Below, in pieces: positions 25,600 through 35,181 of a DNA stretch of 64,000 nt. The stretch comes from Atherinomorus stipes (taxonomy: Eukaryota > Chordata > Actinopteri > Atheriniformes > Atherinidae), in NCBI GenBank assembly GCA_023101725.1, contig JALJCO010012626.1, forward strand, positions 76,001-140,000. Direction: 5' to 3'. The position numbers and the translations under genes are program-made. The stretch's first letter is position 1, and each line of letters opens with the position of its first letter. The notes under the pieces are model-generated. The model worked only from the letters and a program-made list of their open reading frames with translations. It had not been told where the DNA came from and did no database searches.

Positions 25600-27258
25600 C
25601 TCCTGATGGAGCCAGTTTATCTGATCCAGATCAGATGGAGCTGGTTTATCTGATCCAGATCAGGTGGAGCCGGTTTATTTGATCAAGATCAGGTGGAGCC
25701 GGTTTATCTGATCCAGATCAGGTGGAGCCGGTTTATCTGATCAAGATAAGGTGGAGCTGGTTTATTTAAACCAGATCAGGTGGGGCCGGTTTATTTGATC
25801 CAGATCAGGTGGGGCCGGTTTATTTGATCCAGATCAGGGTGAGCTGGTTTATCTGATCCAGATCAGGTGGGGCCGGTTTATCTGATGAAAATCAGGTGGA
25901 GCCAGTTTATCCGATCGAGATCAGGTGGAGCCGGTTTATCTGATCCAGATCAGGTGGAGCTGGTTTATCTGATCCAGATCAGGTGGGGTCGGTTTATCTG
26001 ATCCAAATCAGGTGGAGCTGGTTTATCTGATCCAGATCAGGTGGGGTCGGTTTATCTGATCCAAATCAGGTGGAGCCGGTTTATTTGATCCAGATCAGGT
26101 GGAGCCGGTTTATTTGATCCAGATCAGGTGGAGCCGGTTTATCTGATCCAGATCAGGTGGAGCCGGTTTATTTGATCCAGATCAGGTGGAGCCGGTTTAT
26201 CTGATCCAGATCAGGTGGAGCCGGTTTATCTGATCAAGATAAGGTGGAGCTGGTTTATTTGATCCAGATCAGGTGGGGCCGGTTTATTTGATCCAGATCA
26301 GGGTGAGCTGGTTTATCTGATCCAGATCAGGTGGGGCCGGTTTATCTGATCCAAATCAGGTGGAGCCAGTTTATCTGATCCAGATCAGGTGGGGCCGGTT
26401 TATCTGATCCAGATCAGGTGGAGCTTGTTTATTTGATCCAGATCAGGTGGGGCCGGTTTATCTGATCCAGATCAGGTGGAGCTGGTTTATTTGATCCAGA
26501 TCAGGTGGGGCCGGCTTATCTGATCCAGATCAGGTGGAGCCGGTTTATCTGATCCAAATCAGGTGGAGCCGGTTTATCTGATCCAAATCAGGTGGGGCCG
26601 GTTTATCTGATCCAAATCAGGTGGGGCCGGTTTATTTGATCCAGATCAGGTGGGGCCGGTTTATTTGATCCAGATCAGGTGGAGCTGGTTTATCTGATCC
26701 AGATCAGGTGAGGCCAGTTTATCTGATCCAGATCAGGTGGGGCCGGTTTATCTGATCCAGATCAGGTGGAGCTGGTTTATCTGATCCAGATCAGGTGGAG
26801 CCGGTTTATCTGATCCAAATCAGGTGGGGCCGGTTTATTTGATCCAGATCAGGTGGGGCCGGTTTATTTGATCCAGATCAGGTGTAGCTGGTTTATCTGA
26901 TCCAGATCAGGTGAGGCAAGTTTATCTGATCCAGATCAGGTGGGGCCGGTTTATCTAATCCAGATCAGGTGGAGCCAGTTTATGTGATCCAAATCAGGTG
27001 GAGCCAGTTAATGTGATCCAGATCAGTTGGAGCCGGTTTATCTGATCCAGATCAGGTGGAGCCGGCTTATCTGATCCAGATCTGGTGGAGCCGGTTTATC
27101 TGATCCAGATCAGGTCGAGCCAGTTTATTTGATCCAGATCAGATGGGGCCGGCTTATCTGATCCAGATCAGGTGGAGCCAGTTTATGTGATCCGAATCAG
27201 GTGGCGCCAGTTTATCTAATCCAGATCAGGTGGAGCCGGTTTATCTGATCCAGATCAG
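25600..27258. repeat. 29-bp minisatellite upstream of tmem47
   Basis: About 57 copies of a 29-bp unit (CTGATCCAGATCAGGTGGAG+CCGGTTTAT) with variants GAGCTGG/GGGCCGG. Most units contain the E-box CAGGTG and the inverted motif GATC..GATC. It ends where its last unit runs directly into the TG tract. Confidence 0.97.
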
Positions 27259-27955
27259 GTGTGTGTGTGTGTGCATGTGTGTGTGTGCATGTGTGTGTGT
27301 GCATGTGCATGTGTGTGTGTGTGCATGTGTGTGTGTGTGCGTGTGCATGTGTGTGTGTGCGTGTGTGTGTGTGCATGTGCATGTGTGTGTGCGTGTGTGT
27401 GTGTGCATGTGCATGTGTGTGTGTGTGCGTGTGTGTGTGTGCGTGTGCATGTGTGTGTGTGCGTGTGCATGTGTGTGTGTGCGTGTGCATGTGTGTGTGT
27501 GTGCGTGTGCATGTGTGTGTGTGCGTGTGCATGTGTGTGTGTGTGTGTGTGCATGTGTGTGTGTGCGTGTGCATGTGTGTGTGTGCGTGTGCATGTGTGT
27601 GTGTGTGCGTGTGCATGTGTGTGTGTGTGCGTGTGCATGTGTGTGTGTGCATGTGCATGTGTGTGTGTGTGCGTGTGCATGTGTGTGTGTGCGTGTGCAT
27701 GTGTGTGTGTGTGCGTGTGCATGTGTGTGTGTGCATGTGTGTGTGTGTGCGTGTGCATGTGTGTGTGTGCGTGTGCATGTGTGTGTGTGTGTGCATGTGT
27801 GTGTGTGTGCGTGTGCATGTGTGTTTGTGCGTGTGTGTGTGTGTGTGTGTGTGCATGTGCGTGTGTGTGCGTGTGCATGTGTGTGTGTGTGCGTGTGCAT
27901 GTGTGTGCATGTGCATGTGTGTGTGTGTGTATGTGCGTGTGCATGTGTGTGTGTG
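27259..27955. repeat. TG/CATG compound microsatellite (0.7 kb)
   Basis: Continuous alternating purine-pyrimidine DNA, (TG)n interspersed with CATG and CG steps. It is joined to the preceding 29-bp array without a spacer. All six-frame 'proteins' here (Cys-Val or His-Thr rich) are artefacts. Confidence 0.98.
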
Positions 27956-29037
27956 GGCTTTGTTCTGCTCTCTGATCCTGACAGCGTGTCTGATTCTGGA
28001 TCTGGCTTTGCTGTGATCTCTGGTTGCTGCAGGGAAGATTCTCCACCAATTACTGCTGGCGTGGCTCACCTGTTACCGTGGCAACGCACCCTAGGATGAA
28101 GGGGAGCTTGTGTCTGCAGGTCATCCCTGGCTGGAGATCAACAAGTCCGCACCCAGATCCCCCCCCCCCCGCACTCCTTTTATCTGCTGCCCTCCTCCTC
28201 CTCCTTCTCCTCCTCCTCCTCTCAGTCCTTGAATCTTCCATCTCTGCAGATGGAGTTTAATGGAGGCATAACTGAGCGTAACTGCCTCCTGAATGATTCC
28301 TCAGAGATGAAGGTGAAGCAGGACAGCGGCGTGCACTCTTCCACGTGCGCATATCCGTGTGCACGGGTCCATACACGTTCCAGGTATTATTCCAGACTGA
28401 CCTCTTAAAGTTGTACTTCCGTGGTGATTTCATTAATATTTCTGTGTTCTCCATTATTATTGAATGCATTCTGCATCGTTTCTGTTTAAAAAAACCTTCT
28501 GGTATCTTTGTATCCAGCTGTATTTGTATACTAGAAGAGAGGCTTGTGGTCCAACGGCAGCTTTTCCGGGTCCTTCTCATGAATTTCCGTCTGATTGGCT
28601 GCCTCCCATCAGTGTATGAAGGAAGCTCCGCCCTCCGCTCTTATTTTGTTACAGACAGGAAATAGAGCCGACAAACAAGTTTGTTCCGCCATGCTAACAA
28701 ACAGTTAGCTAATTAGCTTCTCAACTCCGAAGCTACAGTCGTGCCGTCTCCACTTCTAGTGTGTAGTGGAGGGTTACCTGCCATCCAATGGACAGATAGA
28801 AACCCCACGTGGGATACGCTATTTGCAATGTGACGTAGAAGTGCGAGGCTGTTCCCGATTCGCTCTTTTCTTCGTATTGTTTCTGTGATGAGGAAGCACA
28901 GCCAACTGGGGGGAACGTAACGCTAGCAAGTCAGCATGTGTAAGTAAACAAGGGGAAACCCTCCGTATTTCAGAAGGAGCAAGTTAAACGGCTTTTCAGT
29001 GGAAGGAGGCCTTTAAGTTCCAGGTTTTTTCCAGACC
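27956..29037. other. unannotated intergenic region upstream of tmem47
   Basis: Includes a C run (28150-28160) and CTC-rich tract (28190-28225). No supported gene. Short open frames show no recognisable domain. Confidence 0.45.
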
Positions 29038-29051
29038 AACCTGTAAAGTTC

Positions 29052-29397
29052 ACCAGTGGCTCAGGTGGTAGAGCAGGTCGGCCAATGATCGAAGGATCGG
29101 CGGTTCAAATCCTGATCCCCCAGCCATGTGTCATTGTCTCCTTGGGCAAGACACTTAACCTTCCTTGCCTCCAGTGGGGGCACCACTGGTGTATGAGTGT
29201 GTGTGAATGGTTCCGATGGTGGTTGGAGGGACCGTAGGCGTGAAATGGCAGCCACGCTTCCGTCAGTCTGTGGCTACATACATTGCTTACCATCACCATA
29301 TATGACTGAGGAGTGAAAGAATAATGGATCTACTGTGAAGCACTTTGAGTGCCTTGAATAGCGGGATATAAATATAATGCATTATTATTATTATTCC
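29052..29397 (+). mobile_element. tRNA-derived SINE
   Basis: A tRNA-like head with A box (TGGCTCAGGTGGTAG) and B box (GGTTCAAATCC) is followed by CACTTAACCTTCCTTGCCTC and a tail AAGCACTTTGAGTGCCTTGA...GCGGGATATAAATATAATGC ending in (ATT)n. This tail type is common to fish SINEs. The element is flanked by the 14-bp direct repeat AACCTGTAAAGTTC (29038-29051 and 29403-29416), consistent with a target-site duplication, although the wider flank also looks locally repeated. Confidence 0.88.
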
Positions 29398-29416
29398 AGG
29401 CTAACCTGTAAAGTTC

Positions 29417-30639
29417 CAGTTGTAAAGCAGAGAAAACCTCCACAGATTGGTTTATAGAAACCAATCTGTAACGGAGCTGATCTTTAATGTAAAACTTTGA
29501 TCATGAATGATGGTTAAAAGCTGCGGATCCAGAACCAGATGTAAGGGTTTGACCCAGATCTGAACTCTGGGTGGCCTCTGAAAGCTCCCAGTCTGAGTCA
29601 GTAAACTGGCGGAGCTGCTGGGTGATCATATCGAGGTTGTGGTGGTTGGTGGGATCAGCCATGTGAGGAGAGCGCGTGAAGGGAGAGGGAGGAAAACCGA
29701 GGAGGTAACATCTGACTCCTGATATCAGCATTTATCACTCATCTGCTTTCTGCTGAAGCTGGAGAACATCAAGAAAACTGAAGGACACGAAACAGGAGGA
29801 CAAGGAAGAGATTATTATTATAATAAAGGTAATTCATCATGTCTGAAGGAGCTGATGTCATCCACGATCCGAGCCGGCGCCGGGCAGGAAAGTGAAGGGG
29901 GCATGAGTGGACCCAGACCCAAACTGGTCCAGGTGAAAAGATGGACGAAGTCCTTAACCGTAGGTTTGTACAAACGTGTGTTAAAATCCCTCATAATAAT
30001 GATAACATGATCACAGTGCAGAGTGATGGAGGGACCACGACTCTGGACCTCGGTCTTTCCTGCTCCGGGTCCTGTACCTGTTCCTGGATCATGGCTCGTC
30101 TCTCGGGTTCCTGGCCTTCCGTCAGACCCAAACATGGACAGGTCATCATGTTCAGTTCTACACGGACACTGTCCAGCAAGGAGACGTGTTGGACTGACCT
30201 CTTCATGATGCTGGAGACAGAGACATGTTGGACTTGAGTAAAGGGGAGGTGGACTCGCATAGGTCAGCGCTCTGTAGATCATGTTCACATTTAAAGGGAA
30301 TCAAACCCAACCGAACATCCTCTGACTGACGGTCATTCCAGGATCTGGCCTGGACCAGAGTCACGTGGAAACCCAGCAGGCTGCTGATTGGTCAGAGGAG
30401 GCATCAGGAGCAGACGTTGCGTTAGGTCATTTAAACTTTGGCAGGTAATGCGTTGGATGTCTGCTGTGTGCATACGGGCAAATTGCTTCGTTTCTCCGAT
30501 GCACAGACTGAGGACGTTCTCCAGGGGATAAATTCTGGTCTCAAACTCATTCAGAGAAACAACAATCTCCTCCTGGCAACAGTGACAGGCAATAAAATCG
30601 CAGCATTCATTTCTACGTCCAGGTGCTGAAAGTAGATGA
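29417..30639. other. unannotated intergenic region
   Basis: Several short minus-strand open frames (29501-29731 starting MADPTNHHNLDMITQQLRQF; 29818-30288; 30333-30677) show no domain I recognise. The first could be the N-terminus of a decayed element protein, but this is a guess. Confidence 0.4.
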
Positions 30640-32096
30640 CTTTTAGCCTGAATGTAATGTGGAGGTCGCTGGTTCAAATCCTGCTGGTGTGACCTTGATG
30701 TAATGCAGAGGTCACTGGTTCAAATCCTGCTTGTGGCATTCTGATGTAATGGTAAAGGTGCTGGTTTGAACCCAGCTGGTGGCAACTAGGGATGCACCGA
30801 AATGAAAAATACTTGACCGAAACCGAAAACAAAAAATGAACAAACCAAGGCCGAAAACCGAACACCGAAAAAAATGTAAATTATTAGAACCGTAGCACTT
30901 TTAGCTACGATGTGTACTAACTTCACTAAAATCAATCATTGCAACAAATCAAGTACAAAAGTATCAAAATATTTATTTACCCCTGACATTACAGAATGTA
31001 CACTATAGATTAAAAATTCAAAATAAAATATTTAGTTTGACTCCACTCGTGTACATTACATAATGCCTTTTACATTTTTTTTCTGTAGGACTATTACAAC
31101 AAATAATAATATACAGACTTATAGCTGACTGGCTGCTGAAAGACAGTGAAGTTAAATATATTTTCACATAAAAACACAAAGTTCATAAGTTGCGTGCTGG
31201 ATGCGCTGTTGTTGCATCATCACAAGTTTCGGCTGTGTTGTTTCGGTGATTTATGTCTTTCGGCCGAAAACCGAAAATGCACTTTTGGGTCATTTTTGGC
31301 CGAAAACTTTTGGTGGCCGAATTTTCGGTGCATCCCTAGTGGCAACCTGATGTAATGCAGAGGTTACTGGTTCAAATCCCAATGGTGGCAAACCTGATGA
31401 AATGCAGAGGTCGCTGGTTCAAACCCCCACTGGTGGAAACCTGATGTAATGCGGTGGTGGCTGGTTCCAACCCCACTGGTGGAAACCTGATGTAATGCGG
31501 TGGTCGCTGGTTTGAACTTCACTGGTGGTATCCTGATGTAATGCGGAGGTCGCTGATTCGAACTTCACTGGTGGTATCCTGATGTAATGCGGAGGTCGCT
31601 GATTCGAACTTCACTGGTGGTATCCTGATGTAATGCGGAGGTCGCTGATTCGAACTTCACTGGTGGTATCCTGATGTAATGCGGAGGTCGCTGATTCGAA
31701 CTTCACTGGTGGTATCCTGATGTAATGCGGAGGTCGCTGATTCGAACTTCACTGGTGGTATCCTGATGTAATGCGGAGGTCGCTGATTCGAACTTCACTT
31801 GTGGCAACCTGATGTAATGCAGAAGTCGCTTGTTCAATTCCCACTTGTGGCAACCTGATGTAATGTTGAGGTTGCTGGTTCGAAGCTCGCTGGTGGAGAC
31901 CTGATGTAATGTGGAGGTCGCTGGTTTGAACCCCGCTGGTGGGACCCCGCTGGTGGGACCCCACTGGCGGGACCCTGCTGTAACATGGAGGTTGATGGTT
32001 CAAACCCCGCTGGTGGGAGCCTGATGCAATGCAGAGGTTGCTGGTTTGAACCCCGCTTGTTGCAACCTGATGTAATGCAGAAGAGGTTGCTGATTC
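30640..32096 (+). repeat. 46-bp minisatellite with B-box-like motif, interrupted by a MITE
   Basis: About 19 units of 46 bp (CCTGATGTAATGCGGAGGTC+GCTGATTCGAACTTCACTGGTGGTAT type). Many units contain GCTGGTTCAAATCC or GCTGGTTCGAA, close to the pol III B-box/T-arm consensus GGTTCGANTCC. Five central units (31530-31790) are virtually identical, while outer units are divergent. The array is split by the hAT-like element 30787-31338. Confidence 0.93.
30787..31338. mobile_element. hAT-like MITE (TAGGGATGCACCGAA ends)
   Basis: Perfect inverted ends TAGGGATGCACCGAA / TTCGGTGCATCCCTA, 552 bp, flanked by the 8-bp direct repeat GTGGCAAC (30779-30786 and 31339-31346). No transposase coding. Subterminal CCGAAAACCGAA motifs are repeated at both ends. 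The 8-bp duplication assigns it to hAT with good confidence. Confidence 0.93.
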
Positions 32097-32102
32097 GAAC
32101 CA

Positions 32103-32740
32103 AGGTTATAATAGTTTAGGAATCAATTTAATAAGGCCTTGACAAAGGTTGGGTGGTAATTCTCCTTTTTCTATGGCTTCTTCAAGCATAGAGACTAAAA
32201 ATGGGGCTAAATCATCAACAAATGTTTTATCAAATTCATTTATCAGACCATCATTATCAGGAGACTTATTGTCCTTAAGGGAGCCGACACATCTTTGAAC
32301 CTCTGCTAAACTGACCTTCTGGTCGCAGATTAATTTAAATCCTTCATCAATGTTATTAATGTCTTTTTCAATACCTTTAATGAATAAATTGATGTTATTT
32401 TCACTTTCAGTATGAGTAGTAGCATATCATTTCTGGTAGAAGTCAGTACCATGCTGGGATATATCTTTTTGGTCTTCACACAGCTGGTCATTAATTTCAA
32501 GTTTAGAAAGGGAAGATAATTCATAATTCCCTTTTTCCAGGTTAAAAAAAATATTTTGTACACTTTTCCCCTTTTTCTAGCCATTTTTTTCTGGACCTGA
32601 TAAAGGCCCCTCTAGCTTTTTCCTCATATATTTTGTCTGATTGGTGTTGCAATCCTGCCAGTTCCTCAAGTTCCCTTTCAGGAAGATCAATCATTTGTGA
32701 TAAATTCAATATATTGGTAATTATTTTGGTTTCATTTTGA
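32103..32740 (-). mobile_element. internal fragment of an L1-like LINE
   Basis: The minus strand encodes the linker between endonuclease and reverse transcriptase (EEKARGAFIRSRKKWLEKGE at about 32570-32630), then in another frame the first RT block (LKDNKSPDNDGLINEF, about 32220-32280). The same motif (KGAFIRSRAKWLEQGEK) appears in the L1 copy at 36.3 kb. It lacks both ends and has no poly(A) or target duplication. It abuts the first tRNA cassette at 32741. Confidence 0.85.
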
Positions 32741-33878
32741 GATGTGAGGCGCCTCCCATTCACTCTGACAGCAGCTGTGGTCTGACCCAAGATGGCCGCC
32801 CTGCAGGCACGTCAGCCTCGCGGCCAGCAGCGTCCAATGAGGCGTCACATAGCGAAGCTGCCGGAAGCTGAGAACATACGACGAAACTGCAAATCTACGC
32901 AGTTAATGTGTTAGCTCCTGATTAAATGTCTTTCCTTTTTAGATGAAAAGGCAAAAAGAAAAAACCCTGATGAGTCGCCGATGATTTTGCTCAAAAATCT
33001 CCGTCTCCAGGAAAAGCGAAACTTCAAATGTTTCCCATGACAATGAGGAAACAGCGCCACCGCGGTCATAGCGGCCAAAAGTAGATTACATCCGTACTGG
33101 TTTAGGACTACCGTAGAGAATGAATGTGGTTCGGTTTAGGCCGTTTAGCTGAACTGTTCTCGACACCAAATGATCAATAATCTCCTCAACGCTGCTGACG
33201 GGAGACTCGACGACAGACTGCATCCGTGCGGGACACGGAACGGCGTGTCTGGCGCGTGCAGCCGCGATTTCAGACACAATCCAAACGGAGCAAGACTCCC
33301 ATAAGATCCATTTTAAATAGGCCACGCCCCTTGCGTGGTGTCCCACGCATTGGTGGTTCAGTGGTAGAATTCTCGCCTGCCACGCGGGAGGCCCGGGTTC
33401 GATTCCCGGCCAATGCAACTTTATTTTTCTTTTATTTCACAGGAACAAGGTCATTCAATAACATTTTACATTCACAAACACGGACATTTTTCACAACAAT
33501 CAATGTTGCCGTTTCTGCACAAGACATTTAAAAAACACACGTCAACATTTTAACATCAACTCCTTCAATCATCAATCAGACCAGAAACGACTGGTCAGGT
33601 CTGTTTGCAGGTCCTGCACCAGAACTGGAGAAGCTGGATCTGGTCTTGTATCAGTTCCAGAACCAGACCTGGAGAAGCTGGATCCGGTCTTGTTTCAGTT
33701 CCAGAACCAGAACCAGACCTGGGGAAGCTGGATCTGGTCTTGTATCAGGTCCAGAACCAGACCTGGAGATTTTCCTCGGTTATTGAAATGGCAGAGGCAT
33801 GTGAGTGCTTATTGTGAAATTTTATTCCATTTCTGACGTGTCTTCCATGAGATTAAACAGATGTGAGGAGCCTCCCAT
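32741..33878 (+). repeat. tRNA-Gly cassette, unit 1 (plus arm)
   Basis: A duplicated unit. It starts GATGTGAGGCGCCTCCCATT, followed by a CpG-rich block (AAGATGGCCGCC, GCGTCCAATGAGGCGTC), about 430 bp of unique-looking conserved sequence, a tRNA-Gly gene, an A/T-rich block, the 44-bp minisatellite (33605-33770, short here) and a tail ending ATTAAACAGATGTGAGGAGC+CTCCCAT. The same order is found in units 2-4. The last 14 bases are the target duplication of the following L1. Confidence 0.93.
33347..33417 (+). tRNA. tRNA-Gly (anticodon GCC), copy 1
   Basis: 71 nt, starting GCATTGGTGGTTCAGTGGTA and ending CCAATGC plus discriminator A. The 7-bp acceptor stem, D arm, anticodon GCC at 33379-33381 and T arm GGGTTCGATTCCC all pair. 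It matches the universal vertebrate tRNA-Gly-GCC. A T5 run 8 bases downstream (TTTATTTTTC) can act as pol III terminator. Confidence 0.97.
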
Positions 33879-34104
33879 AGTTCTGGGGCGGCAGCAAGAT
33901 GGCGGCCTGGTCAAACGCATTCTTCTGAGCTCCCCTCTACTTCGGAGTACCAAACTTTTAATGGACTTTTGAGACTCGAATATACATCGCCTGAGAAGTG
34001 AGAAACGTTTCTTGTGGTCTATACCTTAAGAGTAGGCTAGTTCAAACCATCACAGAAGCATAACGTCTCACCGCTAGCTAACTTAACTAGCAACAAATGC
34101 TAAA

Positions 34105-34887
34105 ATGGCAAACAAAAGAGACGCAAGAAACCAGAAAAAAGGAACATTACTCTCGGACTGTATTCCTGACCATGCTTACGCTGGATTGTGTACTCCTTTA
34201 CCAGCCTCCCCTCTCCAAAGCCCCAACCCTAAAAAACTCTGTTCAGAAATGGAAGAAGAGCCGGTCTCTAACATGGATATATTAAAAGCCATCAACATGC
34301 TGAACGACCGTTTCTCCAACTTTGAAAAAATGGTGTTAAAAAACACTGCGGAGATAGAGTCGATAAAAGAAAACATGAAAAGCCTGGAGATGCAAAACAA
34401 AGAAACAAGCGATTCTGTGTTATCACTCAAAAAACAACTTGCCACCATGCAGGAGAAGCAAGAAGAAGTGGAAAGGTACAGTAGGAGGTGGAATCTCCGG
34501 CTTTTAAATCTACCGGAGAAACCAAACGAGGATGTAAGAAAGGAAGTGCTGGAGATCATCAACCAGATACTTCCAGAGGAAAGAAGCAAGCTTGGCTTTA
34601 TGGTGGATACAGTGCACCGAATCGGACGTCCACGAGATAACCAAAGCATGCGTCCCATCATTATACAGTTCACAATGCGCACCTTCAGATACAAGATCTG
34701 GAGAGCATCCCTCACAGCAGATGTTATGAAAGAAAGAAAGCTTCGGATGGCGGAAGACCTCACCTACCAGGAAAAGCAGAGCAGAAACAAGCTTTGGCCT
34801 CTCGTCAAGCAAGCACGCACCGAAGGGAAAAAGACTACATGGCAGGGTCCTGTAGCCATTATTGATGGGGTGAGATTCACTGCATGA
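34105..34887 (+). CDS. L1 ORF1 protein (RNA-binding, intact)
   Basis: 260 residues starting MANKRDARNQKKGTLLSDCI with no interruption. Residues about 55-125 are a heptad-rich coiled coil (ending KKQLATMQEKQEEVERYSRR). Next come the RRM-like domain beginning RRWNLRLLNLPEK and a C-terminal domain with VHRIGRPRDN and RPIIIQFTMRTFRYKIW, typical of L1 ORF1p (trimerising nucleic-acid chaperone that coats L1 RNA). It is followed after about 295 bases by ORF2. This is the only complete retroelement coding frame in the window besides the endonuclease domain near the right edge. Known L1 ORF1 proteins are of broadly similar size (human 338 residues). Confidence 0.93.
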   Translation: MANKRDARNQKKGTLLSDCIPDHAYAGLCTPLPASPLQSPNPKKLCSEMEEEPVSNMDILKAINMLNDRFSNFEKMVLKNTAEIESIKENMKSLEMQNKETSDSVLSLKKQLATMQEKQEEVERYSRRWNLRLLNLPEKPNEDVRKEVLEIINQILPEERSKLGFMVDTVHRIGRPRDNQSMRPIIIQFTMRTFRYKIWRASLTADVMKERKLRMAEDLTYQEKQSRNKLWPLVKQARTEGKKTTWQGPVAIIDGVRFTA

Positions 34888-35181
34888 AACAGGACATTGT
34901 TAATTTAAAAGTTCCACTATCAAGATGCAGCCCATGTTGAAATGTTTTTTTTTTTTTTTGTTTTGTTTAATGTTCACGTGAACAGGGTTTCATACTCACT
35001 TCTGTTGTTTATACTTTACACTATATGATAAATATATATTTTTAAGGTACTCACTCAGCGTTTGATACTCGTTCAGTACCTTTACATAAAGTTTAATTCT
35101 CTGACAGTCACAGCTCAGAGATTTATTTCATAGGTTTATTCACAGACATCCAACTCATTTTTATTTTCATTGTTTCTTTTA

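Noticed and set aside
27212..28099. Long Cys-Val / His-Thr open frames over the TG tract
   Set aside because: A dinucleotide repeat is open in all frames; no start context, domain or splice evidence.
29818..30677. Possible coding exons on the minus strand
   Set aside because: No recognisable domain, no consistent splice sites and mixed composition; left as unannotated.
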